Shown here piece after piece: positions 24,880 to 33,899 of a stretch of 33,952 bases of DNA. The DNA is from Thermoleophilia bacterium (lineage in GTDB: Bacteria; Actinomycetota; Thermoleophilia; Gaiellales; Gaiellaceae). Location of the stretch: NCBI GenBank assembly GCA_029865325.1, contig JAOUHF010000016.1, positions 1 through 33,952 of the forward strand, given 5' to 3'. Every line of letters starts with the position of its first letter. Within the stretch, counting starts at the first letter, position 1. The notes beneath the pieces were generated by a model that did not search any database, was not told where the DNA came from, and saw only the letters and a list, made by a program, of their open reading frames with translations. The translations under genes were made by a program, and so were the position numbers.

Positions 24880-25848
24880 ATGCTCTCGCCCATGGCTGCG
24901 CGACATGGCGTGCGGGTGTGGCTTGCCCTGGCGACGGTATATCTCGTCTGGGGCTCCACGTTCATCGCACTGGCCATCGCGGTTCGCGATCTCCCCCCGT
25001 TTCTCGCCATGGCCATCCGGCATCTCGTAGCGGGCGGGATCCTGCTCGCATTCGCGCTGTCCAGGCGCGATCGGTCGGGCGATCGCATAGGGCGTCCGCA
25101 GATCGTCGCCGCGTTCATCTTCGGGGGCCTTCTCTTCGTCACGGGCCACGGAGCACTGGCCTGGGCCCAGCAGACCATCCCCGCGGGGATCGCAGCCCTC
25201 CTGGTGGGGACCATTCCGATCTGGATGGCGCTCTTCGACCGCGTGGCGTTCGGACGCCGGTTGCAGCTCTCGACCTATGCGGGGATCGCCCTTGGATTTG
25301 TGGGCCTTGCATTCCTCTTCGATCCATTCGGCGACGGCTCGGTGGACCGGCTTGCAGCGCTCGTGATCGTGCTGAGCGCGATGTGTTGGGCCGCTGGATC
25401 GCTGTACTCTCGCGGCGCTCCGCTCCCAAGGCATCCGCTCGTATCGGCCGGTCTCGCGTCGGTCTGCGGCGGCACTCTGCTCACCGGGTACGCACTTGTG
25501 TCCGGCGAGGTCGGGGAGGCCGTCTGGACGCGTGACGCGATTCTCGCGCTCGGGTACCTCGTCGTCGCCGGCAGCCTGGTCGGCTTCACGGCCTACGTCT
25601 GGCTCCTCCGCTCTGCACCCACCTCGCTCGTCTCCACGTACGCGTACGTGAATCCGATCGTCGCTGTCCTTCTCGCCTGGGTGCTTCTCCGCGAGGAGAT
25701 CACGCTGCAGATGGTGGTTGCGGGCGGTGCGGTGCTCGTCTCCGTCGCCACGATCCTGCGCTCGAGCAGGACCACCGTTGAGCCCGGCAGAGGTCTCTTC
25801 ACCCGGAGGCCGGTTGCCGCGGTGGCGGCCTCCGAGCCGACCGCTTGA
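24880..25848 (+). CDS. EamA/DMT family transporter
   Basis: A 322-aa inner-membrane protein with about ten membrane segments and two EamA repeats. Repeat one starts LALATVYLVWGSTFIALAIA and ends IALGFVGLAFLFDPFG. Repeat two starts LAALVIVLSAMCWAAGSLYSR and ends in YAYVNPIVAVLLAWVLL and VVAGGAVLVSVA. The WGSTF and YVNPIVAVLLAW motifs match the RhaT/YdcZ-type drug or metabolite exporters. A second ATG four codons in (24892) is possible. Substrate unknown. It is divergent from nifJ and convergent with the GNAT gene, with only 15 bases between their ends. Confidence 0.9.
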   Translation: MLSPMAARHGVRVWLALATVYLVWGSTFIALAIAVRDLPPFLAMAIRHLVAGGILLAFALSRRDRSGDRIGRPQIVAAFIFGGLLFVTGHGALAWAQQTIPAGIAALLVGTIPIWMALFDRVAFGRRLQLSTYAGIALGFVGLAFLFDPFGDGSVDRLAALVIVLSAMCWAAGSLYSRGAPLPRHPLVSAGLASVCGGTLLTGYALVSGEVGEAVWTRDAILALGYLVVAGSLVGFTAYVWLLRSAPTSLVSTYAYVNPIVAVLLAWVLLREEITLQMVVAGGAVLVSVATILRSSRTTVEPGRGLFTRRPVAAVAASEPTA

Positions 25849-25863
25849 CCGCGCTCGACGGCT

Positions 25864-26358
25864 TCAGACTCTGAACTCGCGACGGGCCATCTGCTCGCCT
25901 GAGCGCCAGTGCTCCCGCGAGACAAGGTCGTACATGACCTCGACCTGTCCGAGAACGTCGAATCCGCGGGAGTGGAAGAAGCGGAGAGTCTCGGCGTTGC
26001 GTGCCGCCGGGCGCGCGAACACCGTTCGCAGGCCGCGTTCCCTGGCGGTGGCAATTACCACGTCGACGAGTGCGCGCCCAATGCCGCGGCCACGATACGG
26101 CGGGCTGACCACGATCGGCTCGAGCTCGGCCTGGGTCCCGTCCGGGATCATCCCGACGAGTCCCACGACGTCGTCGTCGCACTCGGCGACCCAGATGTTC
26201 GTCGCGCCGACCGCTGCAAGATGCTGGTCGAAGTGTGCTCCGGGGTCGTCGCCACCGATCTCGGGCGCCCCATAGAGATCCCGATGCCACTCCGTCAGCT
26301 GGACCCAGAGCGTGCGGCACGCTTCGAGGTCGATGGCGCGGTAGCCGCGTACGTTCAT
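25864..26358 (-). CDS. GNAT family N-acetyltransferase
   Basis: The real start is ATG 26358, which overlaps the moaA stop as ATGA; the track ORF's first 132 residues are not part of the protein. 164 aa. GNAT features: the N-terminal [20 protein letters not shown], the acetyl-CoA site [17 protein letters not shown] (R/Q-x-x-G-x-G/A), and the C-terminal [25 protein letters not shown]. The acceptor is unknown. Coupling to moaA suggests co-expression with molybdenum-cofactor synthesis, but GNAT neighbours are often incidental. Confidence 0.9.
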   Translation of the reverse strand: MNVRGYRAIDLEACRTLWVQLTEWHRDLYGAPEIGGDDPGAHFDQHLAAVGATNIWVAECDDDVVGLVGMIPDGTQAELEPIVVSPPYRGRGIGRALVDVVIATARERGLRTVFARPAARNAETLRFFHSRGFDVLGQVEVMYDLVSREHWRSGEQMARREFRV

Positions 26359-27356
26359 CCGCCGATGTAGGACATCTCGACTTTGCGCAGGCTCGAGGTG
26401 TCTTCGGTGCGAAGCTCGGAGTAGCGGTCGGTTCGGCGTTCCCAGACTGCTCTGATAGCGGCATCGAGCTCGCCGTCGCTCGCTCCCGAGCGGAGAATCG
26501 CACGTAGGTCGTGACCACGGATCGCGAAGAGGCAGGTGTAGAGCTTCCCGTCGGCCGAAAGCCGGGCCCGCGTGCAGTCTCCGCAGAACGGCTGCGTGAC
26601 CGAGGCGATCACTCCGATCTCTCCCGCCCCGTCGCGGTAGCGATAGCGCTGCGCAACCTCGCCGCGATAGGCGGCCTCGACCGGCTCGAGCGAGAACTCC
26701 GCTCCTATGGCCGCGACGATCTCGGCCGCCGGAACGACGTCGTCGAGCCGCCACCCGTTCGAGGCCCCGACGTCCATGTACTCGATGAATCTCACCGCGT
26801 GACCGGTCCCGCGGAATCGGCGCGCGATGTCGACGACTGAGCCCTCGTTGAGACCGCGCTTGACGACGACGTTGACCTTCACCGGCAAGCCGGCGTCGGC
26901 TGCGGCGTCGATCCCTGCCAGGACGCGCGCGACAGGGAAGTCGACGTCGTTCATCGTGCGGAAGACCTCGTCGTCGAGCGAGTCGAGGCTGACGGTCACG
27001 CGTGTGAGGCCGGCATTCGCGAGCGCTTCGGCCTTCTGCGCGAGGAGTGCCGCGTTCGTCGTGAGCGTGAGATCGAGGTCGCCGAGCGCAGCGAGGCGTC
27101 CGACGAGAAGCTCGAGGTCGCGCCTGAGAAGGGGCTCTCCTCCCGTGAGGCGAAGCTTGTGGACGCCGAGGTCGACGAACACGCGGGCGGCGCGCTCGAT
27201 CTCCTCGAACGTGAGCAGCTCCCGCCGCGGCAGAAAGCGGTAGTCACGGCCGAAGATCTCGCTCGGCATGCAATAGACGCAGCGGAAGTTGCAGCGATCG
27301 GTGACCGAGATGCGGAGGTCTCGCAGCGGCCGCCCGAGGGTGTCCGTCAAGCCCAT
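26355..27356 (-). CDS. moaA: GTP 3',8-cyclase (molybdenum cofactor biosynthesis protein A)
   Basis: 333 aa from ATG 27356 ([20 protein letters not shown]), the usual start and length. It converts GTP to 3',8-cyclo-GTP in the first step of molybdenum-cofactor synthesis. The radical SAM cluster is CNFRCVYC; the SAM site follows in [15 protein letters not shown]; the C-terminal cluster is C-x2-C-x13-C in [21 protein letters not shown]. The conserved terminal Gly-Gly (SYIGG) needed for activity is present. No other moa genes are in the window. A perfect inverted repeat lies about 50 bases upstream of the start. Confidence 0.96.
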   Translation of the reverse strand: MGLTDTLGRPLRDLRISVTDRCNFRCVYCMPSEIFGRDYRFLPRRELLTFEEIERAARVFVDLGVHKLRLTGGEPLLRRDLELLVGRLAALGDLDLTLTTNAALLAQKAEALANAGLTRVTVSLDSLDDEVFRTMNDVDFPVARVLAGIDAAADAGLPVKVNVVVKRGLNEGSVVDIARRFRGTGHAVRFIEYMDVGASNGWRLDDVVPAAEIVAAIGAEFSLEPVEAAYRGEVAQRYRYRDGAGEIGVIASVTQPFCGDCTRARLSADGKLYTCLFAIRGHDLRAILRSGASDGELDAAIRAVWERRTDRYSELRTEDTSSLRKVEMSYIGG

Positions 27357-27403
27357 CGTGAAGAGCGTAGAGAATCCGCGCGGTGACCCGACGCGGCCTG
27401 AAC

Positions 27404-27428
27404 GTGGGGGAACCCATGGTTCCCCCAC
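27404..27428. promoter_or_regulatory. Perfect inverted repeat between moaA and EamA transporter
   Basis: 11-base arms GTGGGGGAACC and GGTTCCCCCAC flank a CAT centre. It lies in the 178-base divergent region, 48 bases upstream of moaA and 107 bases upstream of the transporter. Since neither flanking gene ends here, it is not a normal terminator. It could be an operator, or a leader hairpin (attenuator) for moaA. Confidence 0.5.
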
Positions 27429-27534
27429 GAGCCCCCTCCTTCGTCGCTGCGCTCCGTACGGCGCCAGCTGGCCTACGAGCGAGTAAATCGCCCCTCGGCC
27501 CCCCGGCGCGGTTCAGAGCCAAGGGAGGTACGGC

Positions 27535-28431
27535 GTGGTGAGGGCACGCGCGCGGTTGCCTCTTCTCGCTCTCGTCGGCGTCACCGCGATCTGGGGCGTC
27601 ACGTTCGTCCAGGTTCAGGATGCCCTCGCTCTCTATCCGCTCTTCGCCTTCCTCGCAGTGCGCTTCGCGATCTCGACTCTCGCGCTTGCTCCGTTCGCGT
27701 GGAGGTCGCTGCGAACGCTTCCGCGGGAGGGTTACATCGCGGGTATCGGGGTGGGAGCTCTGCTCGCGGCTGCGTACGGCCTGCAGACGGCCGGGCTCGA
27801 ACTCACGACCGTCGCGAGCACCGGATTCATCACCGGGCTCTATGTCGTCTTCACTCCGCTACTCGCACTCGTACTCTTCGGAACAGCCGTGCCGCGTGCT
27901 CTGTGGGTTGGTGTGGCGCTTGCCGTTGCCGGACTCCTGCTCCTGAGCGGGGTTCCTGGAGGCTCGGCCCTCGGCAACGCTCTCGTCCTCGCGAACGCGG
28001 TGTTCCAGTCGTTCCAGATCACCGCGATGGAGAGGTTCGCGCCGCGCTACGACCCGCGTGCGCTCACGTTTCTGCAGATGGCGACGTCGTTCGTCGGCTT
28101 CACGCTGATCGCTGTCTCTCTGGGCCAGCTCGAGGTGCCGGAGGGGCGGACGGTCTGGGGTGCGCTCCTTGTCACGGGGATCTTCGCCGGTGCGCTCGGG
28201 TATCTCATCGCGACCTGGGTGCAGGCGCGCACCACGGCTGCAAGGGCAGCCTTGGTGTTCACGCTCGAGGCACCGTTCGCGGCGCTTTTCGGAGTCCTGC
28301 TCGCCGGCGAGGTGCTCGGGTGGGTCGGCTGGGTCGGGTGCGCCGTGATGATGACCGGGATCGTCCTCGCAGAGCCCGCGGCGGCCGCGACGCTGCGCCG
28401 GTTCTCGCGGCGAGGCACAGTGCGCACGTGA
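27535..28431 (+). CDS. EamA/DMT family transporter (first of a tandem pair)
   Basis: 298 aa from GTG 27535, which has an AAGGGAGG ribosome site; a second GTG follows directly. Ten membrane segments in two EamA repeats: LLALVGVTAIWGVTFVQVQD begins the first and VLANAVFQSFQITAME the second, ending FTLEAPFAALFGVLLAGE and GWVGCAVMMTGIVLAEP. The C-terminal TLEAPFAALFG motif is typical of the family. Its stop overlaps the GTG of the next transporter (GTGA). Adjacent paralogs may form a heteromeric pair or act independently; the substrate is unknown. Confidence 0.92.
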   Translation: MVRARARLPLLALVGVTAIWGVTFVQVQDALALYPLFAFLAVRFAISTLALAPFAWRSLRTLPREGYIAGIGVGALLAAAYGLQTAGLELTTVASTGFITGLYVVFTPLLALVLFGTAVPRALWVGVALAVAGLLLLSGVPGGSALGNALVLANAVFQSFQITAMERFAPRYDPRALTFLQMATSFVGFTLIAVSLGQLEVPEGRTVWGALLVTGIFAGALGYLIATWVQARTTAARAALVFTLEAPFAALFGVLLAGEVLGWVGWVGCAVMMTGIVLAEPAAAATLRRFSRRGTVRT

Positions 28432-29279
28432 CGCCGATCGTCCTCGGAGCGCTCTCGGCGTTTCTCTTCGGCGCCATGACGGTGTTCGTCAGGATCGCTC
28501 TGAGGAGCGGGGTAGCGCCCGAGGCTGGCACGCTCTTTACGATCCTGCCCGCGCTGGCAGTCACGGCCATCTGGGCTGCTGCCCGCGGCGAGTGGGATGT
28601 CGCCGGCGCGTGGCCGTTCCTCCTGGCGGGGTTGCTCGCTCCAGGCATCTCACAGATCCTGTTCACGTTCGCGGTTCGCGATGCCGGCGCCTCGCGAACC
28701 TCCGTCGCGGTCGGCACCGCGCCGCTGTTCGCGGTCGCGATCGCCCTCGTGTTCCTCGACGAGCCGCTCGTCGCGGGGCTCATCGTCGGTGCCGCCCTGA
28801 TCGTCGCAGGCGGAATCCTGCTCGTGAGCGAGCGTGCGCGACCCGACCACTTCCGGCGGCTCGGCCTCGTCGTCGCAATCGGCGCGACGGTTGCGTTTGC
28901 GACCAGGGACAACGTCATCCGTTGGCTCGGAACAGAGGCGACCGATGTCGAGCCCGGCCTGGCCGCCTTCGTCACGGTGCTTGCCGGGGCTGCCTTGACG
29001 GGCTGCTTCGTCGCCGTGAGCCATGCGCCGCTCACCCGTCGAGCCGCGGTCGCCTTCCTGCCCGCCGCGCTTTGCTACGGCGTCTCCTATGTCCTTCTCT
29101 TCGAAGCCTTCTACCGCGGGCGTGTGTCGGTGGTCTCGCCGATCGTTGCGACCGAGTCGCTCTGGGGCGTGACTCTCTCGTGGCTCGTGCTTCGTCAATC
29201 CGAGCGCGTCGGGCTGCGGCTGATCGCGGGCGCTGCGCTCGTCGTTGCCGGCGGGGTGCTGATCGGCGTGTACCGCTAG
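28428..29279 (+). CDS. EamA/DMT family transporter (second of a tandem pair)
   Basis: 283 aa from GTG 28428, overlapping the previous stop by four bases; the track ORF start at 27699 is a shadow. Membrane segments include IVLGALSAFLFGAMTVFVRI, FLLAGLLAPGISQILFTFAV, TAPLFAVAIALVFLDEPL and LIVGAALIVAGGILLVSER, then a second repeat ending in VSPIVATESLWGVTLSWLVL and AGAALVVAGGVLIGVYR. It is diverged from its neighbour, so it is not a recent duplication. Its end overlaps the end of the convergent potassium-channel gene by four bases. Confidence 0.9.
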   Translation: MTPIVLGALSAFLFGAMTVFVRIALRSGVAPEAGTLFTILPALAVTAIWAAARGEWDVAGAWPFLLAGLLAPGISQILFTFAVRDAGASRTSVAVGTAPLFAVAIALVFLDEPLVAGLIVGAALIVAGGILLVSERARPDHFRRLGLVVAIGATVAFATRDNVIRWLGTEATDVEPGLAAFVTVLAGAALTGCFVAVSHAPLTRRAAVAFLPAALCYGVSYVLLFEAFYRGRVSVVSPIVATESLWGVTLSWLVLRQSERVGLRLIAGAALVVAGGVLIGVYR

Positions 29280-29704
29280 CCGCGCAGGCGTTGTTCAATG
29301 CGCTCGAGGCGGTCCTCGATCCGAGCGAGTGACTCGTGCACGGGCGGATGCTCGGCAAGCTCGCCCTTCTGCTGCACGCGCTGTGCACGGGCGACGAATC
29401 CCGACGTGACGATCGCGGTAACGAGGGAAATCAATGCCACGCCGAACACCATCACGAAGACCGCGGCGAGCCGCCCCCCGTCCGTCTGAGGCACCTCGTC
29501 GCCGTAACCAACGGTCGTCACCGTCTGGGCCGCCCACCACAACGCGTCTCCGAACGAGTCGAAGCTCCTCGGCGAGAACACCTCGACGAAGACGGCAGCG
29601 CCTAGCGTCACGAGAACCGTGAAGACGGCGAGGTAGGGGATGACACGGCCTGTGGTCGCCGCGCGCTCCATCCTCGCAATCCGGCGCTCCGAGAACAGCC
29701 TCAC
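29276..29704 (-). CDS. KcsA-like potassium channel
   Basis: A 142-aa two-helix channel subunit. Helix 1 is PYLAVFTVLVTLGAAVFVEV; the pore helix WWAAQTVTTVGYGD contains the K+ selectivity filter TVGYGD; helix 2 is LAAVFVMVFGVALISLVTAIV. The C-terminal region (VHESLARIEDRLERIEQRL) is a short coiled coil that could help tetramerisation. Size and layout fit KcsA-type channels. No regulatory RCK domain is present. It converges with the transporter pair and is divergent from dnaK, with about 100 bases between the starts. Confidence 0.92.
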   Translation of the reverse strand: MRLFSERRIARMERAATTGRVIPYLAVFTVLVTLGAAVFVEVFSPRSFDSFGDALWWAAQTVTTVGYGDEVPQTDGGRLAAVFVMVFGVALISLVTAIVTSGFVARAQRVQQKGELAEHPPVHESLARIEDRLERIEQRLRG

Positions 29705-29807
29705 CGCGAAGGGGTTCTGGAGGCGCTTCAGTTCTCCTTCGCCGCTGATCTGCTACGGTGCGACTAAGATTTTCATTCGTTCCTAGACTCAAGAAAGAGG
29801 AGAGACC
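29705..29807 (+). promoter_or_regulatory. dnaK promoter region with a HAIR half-site
   Basis: The 103 bases between kcsA-like and dnaK contain ACTCAAG at 29787-29793. This is one arm of the HspR-binding HAIR element (CTTGAGT-N7-ACTCAAG); the other arm is not recognisable (best, CATTCGT at spacing six, matches 4 of 7). TAAGAT at 29765-29770 is a possible -10. The ribosome site AAAGAGGAGAGACC lies just before the ATG. HspR encoded later in the operon would be the expected repressor. Confidence 0.5.
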
Positions 29808-31718
29808 ATGGCAAAGACCATCGGAATCGATCTCGGCACGACCAACTCGTGCATGGCCGTGCTCGAGGGATCCGAGCCCACCGTCATCCCGAACGCCGAG
29901 GGCGGGCGCACGACGCCGTCCGTTGTCGCCTTCGGGCGTGACGGACAGCGGCTCGTCGGCGCTCCCGCAAAGCGCCAGCAGGTCACGAACCCGCAGAACA
30001 CGATCTTCTCGATCAAGCGGTTCATGGGGCGCAAGTTCGAAGAGGTCTCGGAGGAGATGAAGATCGTCCCGTACGAGGTCGCCAAGGGCTCGAACGACGA
30101 CGTGCGCGTTGCGGCCGAGGGCACGGAGTACGCCCCGCCGGAGATCTCGGCGATGATCCTGCAGAAGCTCAAGCACGACGCGGAGGCGTACCTCGGCGAG
30201 TCGGTCACCGACGCCGTCGTCACGGTTCCGGCGTACTTCAACAACGCCCAGCGCGAGGCGACCAAAGACGCAGGAAAGGTCGCCGGGCTCAACGTCCTGC
30301 GGATCATCAACGAGCCGACGGCAGCCGCACTCGCGTACGGCCTCGACAAGGAGGGTGCCGAGCAGACCATCCTCGTCTTCGACCTCGGTGGCGGCACCTT
30401 CGATGTGTCCGTTCTCGATCTCGGCGACGGGGTCTTCGAGGTCAAGGCGACGAACGGTGACAACCACCTCGGCGGCGACAACTTCGACAAGGCGATCGTC
30501 GACTGGATGATCGCGGAGTTCAAGCGCGACCAGGGAATCGACCTCGGCCAGGACCCGATGGCGCTCCAGCGGCTGTACGAGGCGTCCGAGAAGGCCAAGA
30601 TCGAGCTCTCGTCGACGATGACGACGCAGATCAACCTCCCCTTCGTCACCGCCACTCCCGAAGGGCCGAAGCATCTCGATCTCCAGCTCACGCGGGCGAA
30701 GCTCGACGAGCTCACGCACGCTCTCCTCGAGCGCACGGTCGCGCCGACGAAGCAGGCCATCGCCGATGCGGGCCTCACCGCAGCCGACATCGAGCACGTC
30801 GTCCTCGTCGGGGGAATGACGCGCATGCCGTCGGTGCAGGAGAAGGTCAAGGCGCTCATCGGCAAGGACCCGCACAAGGGTGTGAACCCGGATGAGGTCG
30901 TCGCCGTCGGCGCCGCCATCCAGGCCGGCGTGCTCAAGGGCGAGGTCAAGGACGTGCTCCTGCTCGACGTGACCCCGCTCTCGCTCGGGATCGAGACCAG
31001 AGGCGGCGTCTTCACGAAGCTGATCGAGCGAAACACGACCATCCCGACCCGCAAGTCCGAGACGTTCACGACTGCCGAGGACAACCAGCCTTCGGTCGAG
31101 ATCCACGTCGGTCAGGGTGAGTCCGAGATGGTGGCGTTCAACAAGACGCTCGGGAAGTTCCAGCTCGTCGGGATCCCGCCGGCGATGCGCGGGATGCCGC
31201 AGATCGAGGTCTCGTTCGACATCGACGCCAACGGGATCATCAACGTGTCGGCCAAGGATCTGGGCACGGGTAACGAGCAGCAGATCCGCATCGAGGGAGG
31301 CTCCGGCCTCTCCGGCGACGACGTCGAGCGGATGATCTCCGAGGCCGAGTCGCACGCGGAGGAGGCTCACCGGCTGCACGAACTTGCCGACGCGCGAAAC
31401 GCGGGGGAGCAGCTCGCGTACCAGACCGAGCGCACGCTCGCGGAGCACCGAGACAAGGTCGAGGAGGCAGAGGCGTCCACGATCGAAGGTCGGATCATGG
31501 AGCTGAAGCAGGCGGTCGAGGGCAGCGACGTCACTGACATCCGCGCGAAGACCGAGGCGCTCGAGACGGCAGCCCGATCGCTCGCCGACGCGATCTACGC
31601 ACAGGCCTCTGCGCAAGCGACCTCGCAACCCTCCGGGAACGGCAGCGCCGGTGACAACGAAGTCGTCGAGGACGCCGACTTCGAGGTGATCGACGAGGAA
31701 GAGGCCGCGAAGTCGTGA
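29808..31718 (+). CDS. dnaK: Molecular chaperone DnaK (Hsp70)
   Basis: 636 aa, complete. The ATPase domain starts [19 protein letters not shown] and contains [47 protein letters not shown] and [14 protein letters not shown]. The interdomain linker is [16 protein letters not shown]. The substrate-binding domain follows with [18 protein letters not shown] and [17 protein letters not shown]. The C-terminal lid ends in the EEVID-like acidic tail [18 protein letters not shown]. It folds and protects proteins with GrpE and DnaJ encoded next. The strong AAAGAGGAG ribosome site supports the start. grpE overlaps its stop by four bases. Confidence 0.98.
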   Translation: MAKTIGIDLGTTNSCMAVLEGSEPTVIPNAEGGRTTPSVVAFGRDGQRLVGAPAKRQQVTNPQNTIFSIKRFMGRKFEEVSEEMKIVPYEVAKGSNDDVRVAAEGTEYAPPEISAMILQKLKHDAEAYLGESVTDAVVTVPAYFNNAQREATKDAGKVAGLNVLRIINEPTAAALAYGLDKEGAEQTILVFDLGGGTFDVSVLDLGDGVFEVKATNGDNHLGGDNFDKAIVDWMIAEFKRDQGIDLGQDPMALQRLYEASEKAKIELSSTMTTQINLPFVTATPEGPKHLDLQLTRAKLDELTHALLERTVAPTKQAIADAGLTAADIEHVVLVGGMTRMPSVQEKVKALIGKDPHKGVNPDEVVAVGAAIQAGVLKGEVKDVLLLDVTPLSLGIETRGGVFTKLIERNTTIPTRKSETFTTAEDNQPSVEIHVGQGESEMVAFNKTLGKFQLVGIPPAMRGMPQIEVSFDIDANGIINVSAKDLGTGNEQQIRIEGGSGLSGDDVERMISEAESHAEEAHRLHELADARNAGEQLAYQTERTLAEHRDKVEEAEASTIEGRIMELKQAVEGSDVTDIRAKTEALETAARSLADAIYAQASAQATSQPSGNGSAGDNEVVEDADFEVIDEEEAAKS

Positions 31719-32260
31719 GCGGCGAACACCTTGACGCCACAGTGGAAGAGGAGTCAGATCCCACGGGTCTGACTCCAGAGGCCGAGGGGTCGGACGAAGC
31801 GGGCCCGACCCCAGACGTCGACCCCATGGCCCAGCTGGCGGCCGAGCGCGATGAGTACCTCGCCGACCTCCAGCGGCTCGCAGCAGAGTTCGAGAACTAC
31901 CGCAAGCGAGCGGCGCGCGACCAGGAACGTCTGGTCGCGCACGCCCACGAGCGGCTCGTCCGCGAGCTGCTTCCCGTTCTCGACGACCTCGAACGGGCGC
32001 TCGAGGCGGCCGAGCGTCACGAGGAGGCGGCACTCGTCGGCGGCGTGAAGCTCGTCGAGCAGTCGCTGCGCATGGCACTCGTGAAGGAGGGGCTCGTCGA
32101 GATCGATACCGACGGAGCGTTCGATCCTCACGTCCACGAGGCGCTCCTCGCGCGGCCTCACGGCGACGGGGAATCCGGCGCGGTGCTGGAGGTCGTCCAG
32201 CGCGGGTATCGGCTCGGCGACAAGGTCGTCAGGCCTGCCAAGGTGATCATCGCCGAATGA
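31715..32260 (+). CDS. grpE: Nucleotide exchange factor GrpE
   Basis: 181 aa with GTG at 31715 overlapping the dnaK stop (GTGA). A disordered acidic N-terminus (about 35 residues) is followed by the long coiled-coil helix ([30 protein letters not shown]) and the beta domain ending [18 protein letters not shown] and [20 protein letters not shown]. It releases ADP from DnaK. Coupled to dnaK and dnaJ. Confidence 0.96.
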   Translation: MSGEHLDATVEEESDPTGLTPEAEGSDEAGPTPDVDPMAQLAAERDEYLADLQRLAAEFENYRKRAARDQERLVAHAHERLVRELLPVLDDLERALEAAERHEEAALVGGVKLVEQSLRMALVKEGLVEIDTDGAFDPHVHEALLARPHGDGESGAVLEVVQRGYRLGDKVVRPAKVIIAE

Positions 32261-33348
32261 CGCGTAGCCCGTACGAGGTGCTCGGTGTCGCGAAGAACGC
32301 CTCCGACGACGAGATCAAGAAGGCGTATCGGAAGCTCGCCCGTCAGCACCACCCCGATCGCAACCCGGACGACGCCAGCGCGGAGGAGCAGTTCAAGGAG
32401 GCGCAGTCGGCCTACGACGTGCTCTCCGACCCCGAAAAGCGTCGCGCCTACGATACGTTCGGCTCGACAGGTGGTCGCGGTTTCCCGGGCGGCGCCGACA
32501 CGGGTGGCGCTCGGTTCGAAGAGTTCAACCTCGGCGACCTGGGAGACTTGCTCGGAGGCATGTTCGGTAGTGGCGCTCGGCAGCGGGGCGGCCGACAGCC
32601 GATTCGAGGCGACGACCTCGAGACGCACGTGAGGATCTCCTTCGAGGACTCGCTTAGAGGCATTCAGGTGCGTGTCCCGGTCGAAGCCGAGACCGCGTGC
32701 TCCGTCTGCCATGGCACGGGTGCCGAGCCGGGGACTTCCCCAGTCGTCTGTCCGCAGTGCGCGGGGCGCGGCGTCGTGTCCGATGCGCAGGGATTGTTCG
32801 CGTTCTCGCAGCCGTGCCCCAGGTGCCAGGGGAACGGCTCGATCGTCGAGAAGCCGTGCCGGCACTGTCGCGGCGCGGGGCGTGAGCGAACCATGAAGAA
32901 GTACGCCGTCAAGGTTCCGCCAGGAGCCCGGAGCGGCACGCGCGTCAGGCTCAAAGGGAAGGGCGAGGCGGGCCGCAGCGGCGGTCCGGCGGGCGACCTC
33001 TACGTGGTTGTCGACGTCGAGCCGTCACCCCTGTTCGAGAGGCGCGGTGCCGATCTCGTTCTCGACGTGCCGGTGACCTTTGCGGAAGTTGCGCTCGGGG
33101 CCAGCGTCCAGATTCCGACTCCGGACGGCTCCGTTTCGCTCAAGGTCCCGGCGGGGACGGAGAGCGGAAGGCTCCTGCGAGTGAAGGGCCACGGAGCGCC
33201 GCATCTCAAGGGGAGCGGGCGAGGCGATCTGCTCGCACGCGTGAAGGTGACGATTCCCAAGAAGCTGACGAAGGCCGAGCGTGATGCGCTCGAGGGGTAC
33301 CAGAAGGTGTCGCGCGAGAACCCTCGTGAGCAGGTGTTCGCGCCATGA
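32257..33348 (+). CDS. dnaJ: Chaperone DnaJ (Hsp40)
   Basis: 363 aa from ATG 32257, overlapping the grpE stop (ATGA). The J-domain has [20 protein letters not shown] and the HPD motif in [11 protein letters not shown] Gly/Phe-rich stretch follows ([10 protein letters not shown]). Four CxxCxGxG zinc repeats are complete: [24 protein letters not shown] and CRHCRGAG. The C-terminal substrate domains include [20 protein letters not shown]. It delivers substrates to DnaK and stimulates its ATPase. At 363 aa it is slightly shorter than E. coli DnaJ. Confidence 0.97.
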   Translation: MTRSPYEVLGVAKNASDDEIKKAYRKLARQHHPDRNPDDASAEEQFKEAQSAYDVLSDPEKRRAYDTFGSTGGRGFPGGADTGGARFEEFNLGDLGDLLGGMFGSGARQRGGRQPIRGDDLETHVRISFEDSLRGIQVRVPVEAETACSVCHGTGAEPGTSPVVCPQCAGRGVVSDAQGLFAFSQPCPRCQGNGSIVEKPCRHCRGAGRERTMKKYAVKVPPGARSGTRVRLKGKGEAGRSGGPAGDLYVVVDVEPSPLFERRGADLVLDVPVTFAEVALGASVQIPTPDGSVSLKVPAGTESGRLLRVKGHGAPHLKGSGRGDLLARVKVTIPKKLTKAERDALEGYQKVSRENPREQVFAP

Positions 33349-33533
33349 CCACGCCGGCGCGTAAGTGGTGGCGGGGGGCTGTTGCTCTGGGAGTCATATT
33401 CGTCCTTATCAACATCTACGAGCTGGTCTTTGCCGACGGTGGCTGGCCGCAGATCGTCGGTGTGCCGATCGGTATCACGCTCGTGGCCGTCGGAATCGCC
33501 GGAAAGCGCGGCTGGCAAGGGGTGCGCCTCTGA
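33345..33533 (+). CDS. Small two-helix membrane protein inside the dnaK operon
   Basis: 62 aa. The ATG overlaps the dnaJ stop (ATGA), and its own TGA overlaps the hspR ATG (TGATG), so it is tightly coupled on both sides. A basic N-terminus ([10 protein letters not shown]) precedes two membrane segments, [19 protein letters not shown] and [17 protein letters not shown], with a short loop DGGWPQ between; the tail is basic (KRGWQGVRL). No family is recognised. The arrangement implies it is expressed with the heat-shock chaperones; a membrane stress role or a chaperone recruiter is a guess. Confidence 0.85.
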   Translation: MTTPARKWWRGAVALGVIFVLINIYELVFADGGWPQIVGVPIGITLVAVGIAGKRGWQGVRL

Positions 33534-33898
33534 TGCCCGACCGCCCGCGCTACATGATCTCTGTGGCTGCCGAGCTCGTGGGCATGCATCCCCAGACGCT
33601 TCGGCTCTACGAGAACAAGGGTCTTGTGCGACCTGGACGCACGCCGGGCGGTACGCGCCTGTACTCGGACGGGGACGTCGAGCGCCTCCAGCTCATCCAT
33701 CGGCTCACGACCGAGCTCGGCCTCAATCTCGCCGGCGTCGAGCATGTGCTTCGGCTGCAGGACGAGCTCAGCCGAGCGCGCGTCCGGATGGAGCGGCTGG
33801 AGCGTGAGCTCCGCGCCGAGATCGCTTCGGTGCATCGGTCGTACAGGCGCGAGGTCGTGCTCTATCGGTCGGCGCAGCCCCCGGCTTCGAGGAGATGA
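33533..33898 (+). CDS. hspR: MerR-family heat-shock regulator HspR
   Basis: 121 aa starting at ATG 33533, which overlaps the previous stop. The MerR helix-turn-helix is [20 protein letters not shown] with the wing [20 protein letters not shown]. The LRLYE-KGL-P-R-GGxRxYS pattern is characteristic of HspR. A coiled-coil dimer helix follows ([21 protein letters not shown]). HspR represses the dnaK operon and clpB by binding HAIR sites, using DnaK as co-repressor in Streptomyces; a half-site lies before dnaK here. One base separates its stop from the clpB start. Confidence 0.95.
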   Translation: MPDRPRYMISVAAELVGMHPQTLRLYENKGLVRPGRTPGGTRLYSDGDVERLQLIHRLTTELGLNLAGVEHVLRLQDELSRARVRMERLERELRAEIASVHRSYRREVVLYRSAQPPASRR

Positions 33899-33899
33899 C

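Noticed and set aside
24726-25214. 163-residue N-terminal extension of nifJ in the track ORF
   Set aside because: It is antisense to the EamA gene and low in sense; NifJ homology begins right after ATG 24725.
27404-27428. Molybdenum-cofactor riboswitch upstream of moaA
   Set aside because: Only a simple hairpin is seen; the multi-helix conserved core of that riboswitch is not recognisable.
29295-32078. 927-aa minus-strand ORF across dnaK and grpE
   Set aside because: Antisense shadow of dnaK/grpE; Arg/Leu/Asp-rich composition with no domain, caused by high GC third positions.
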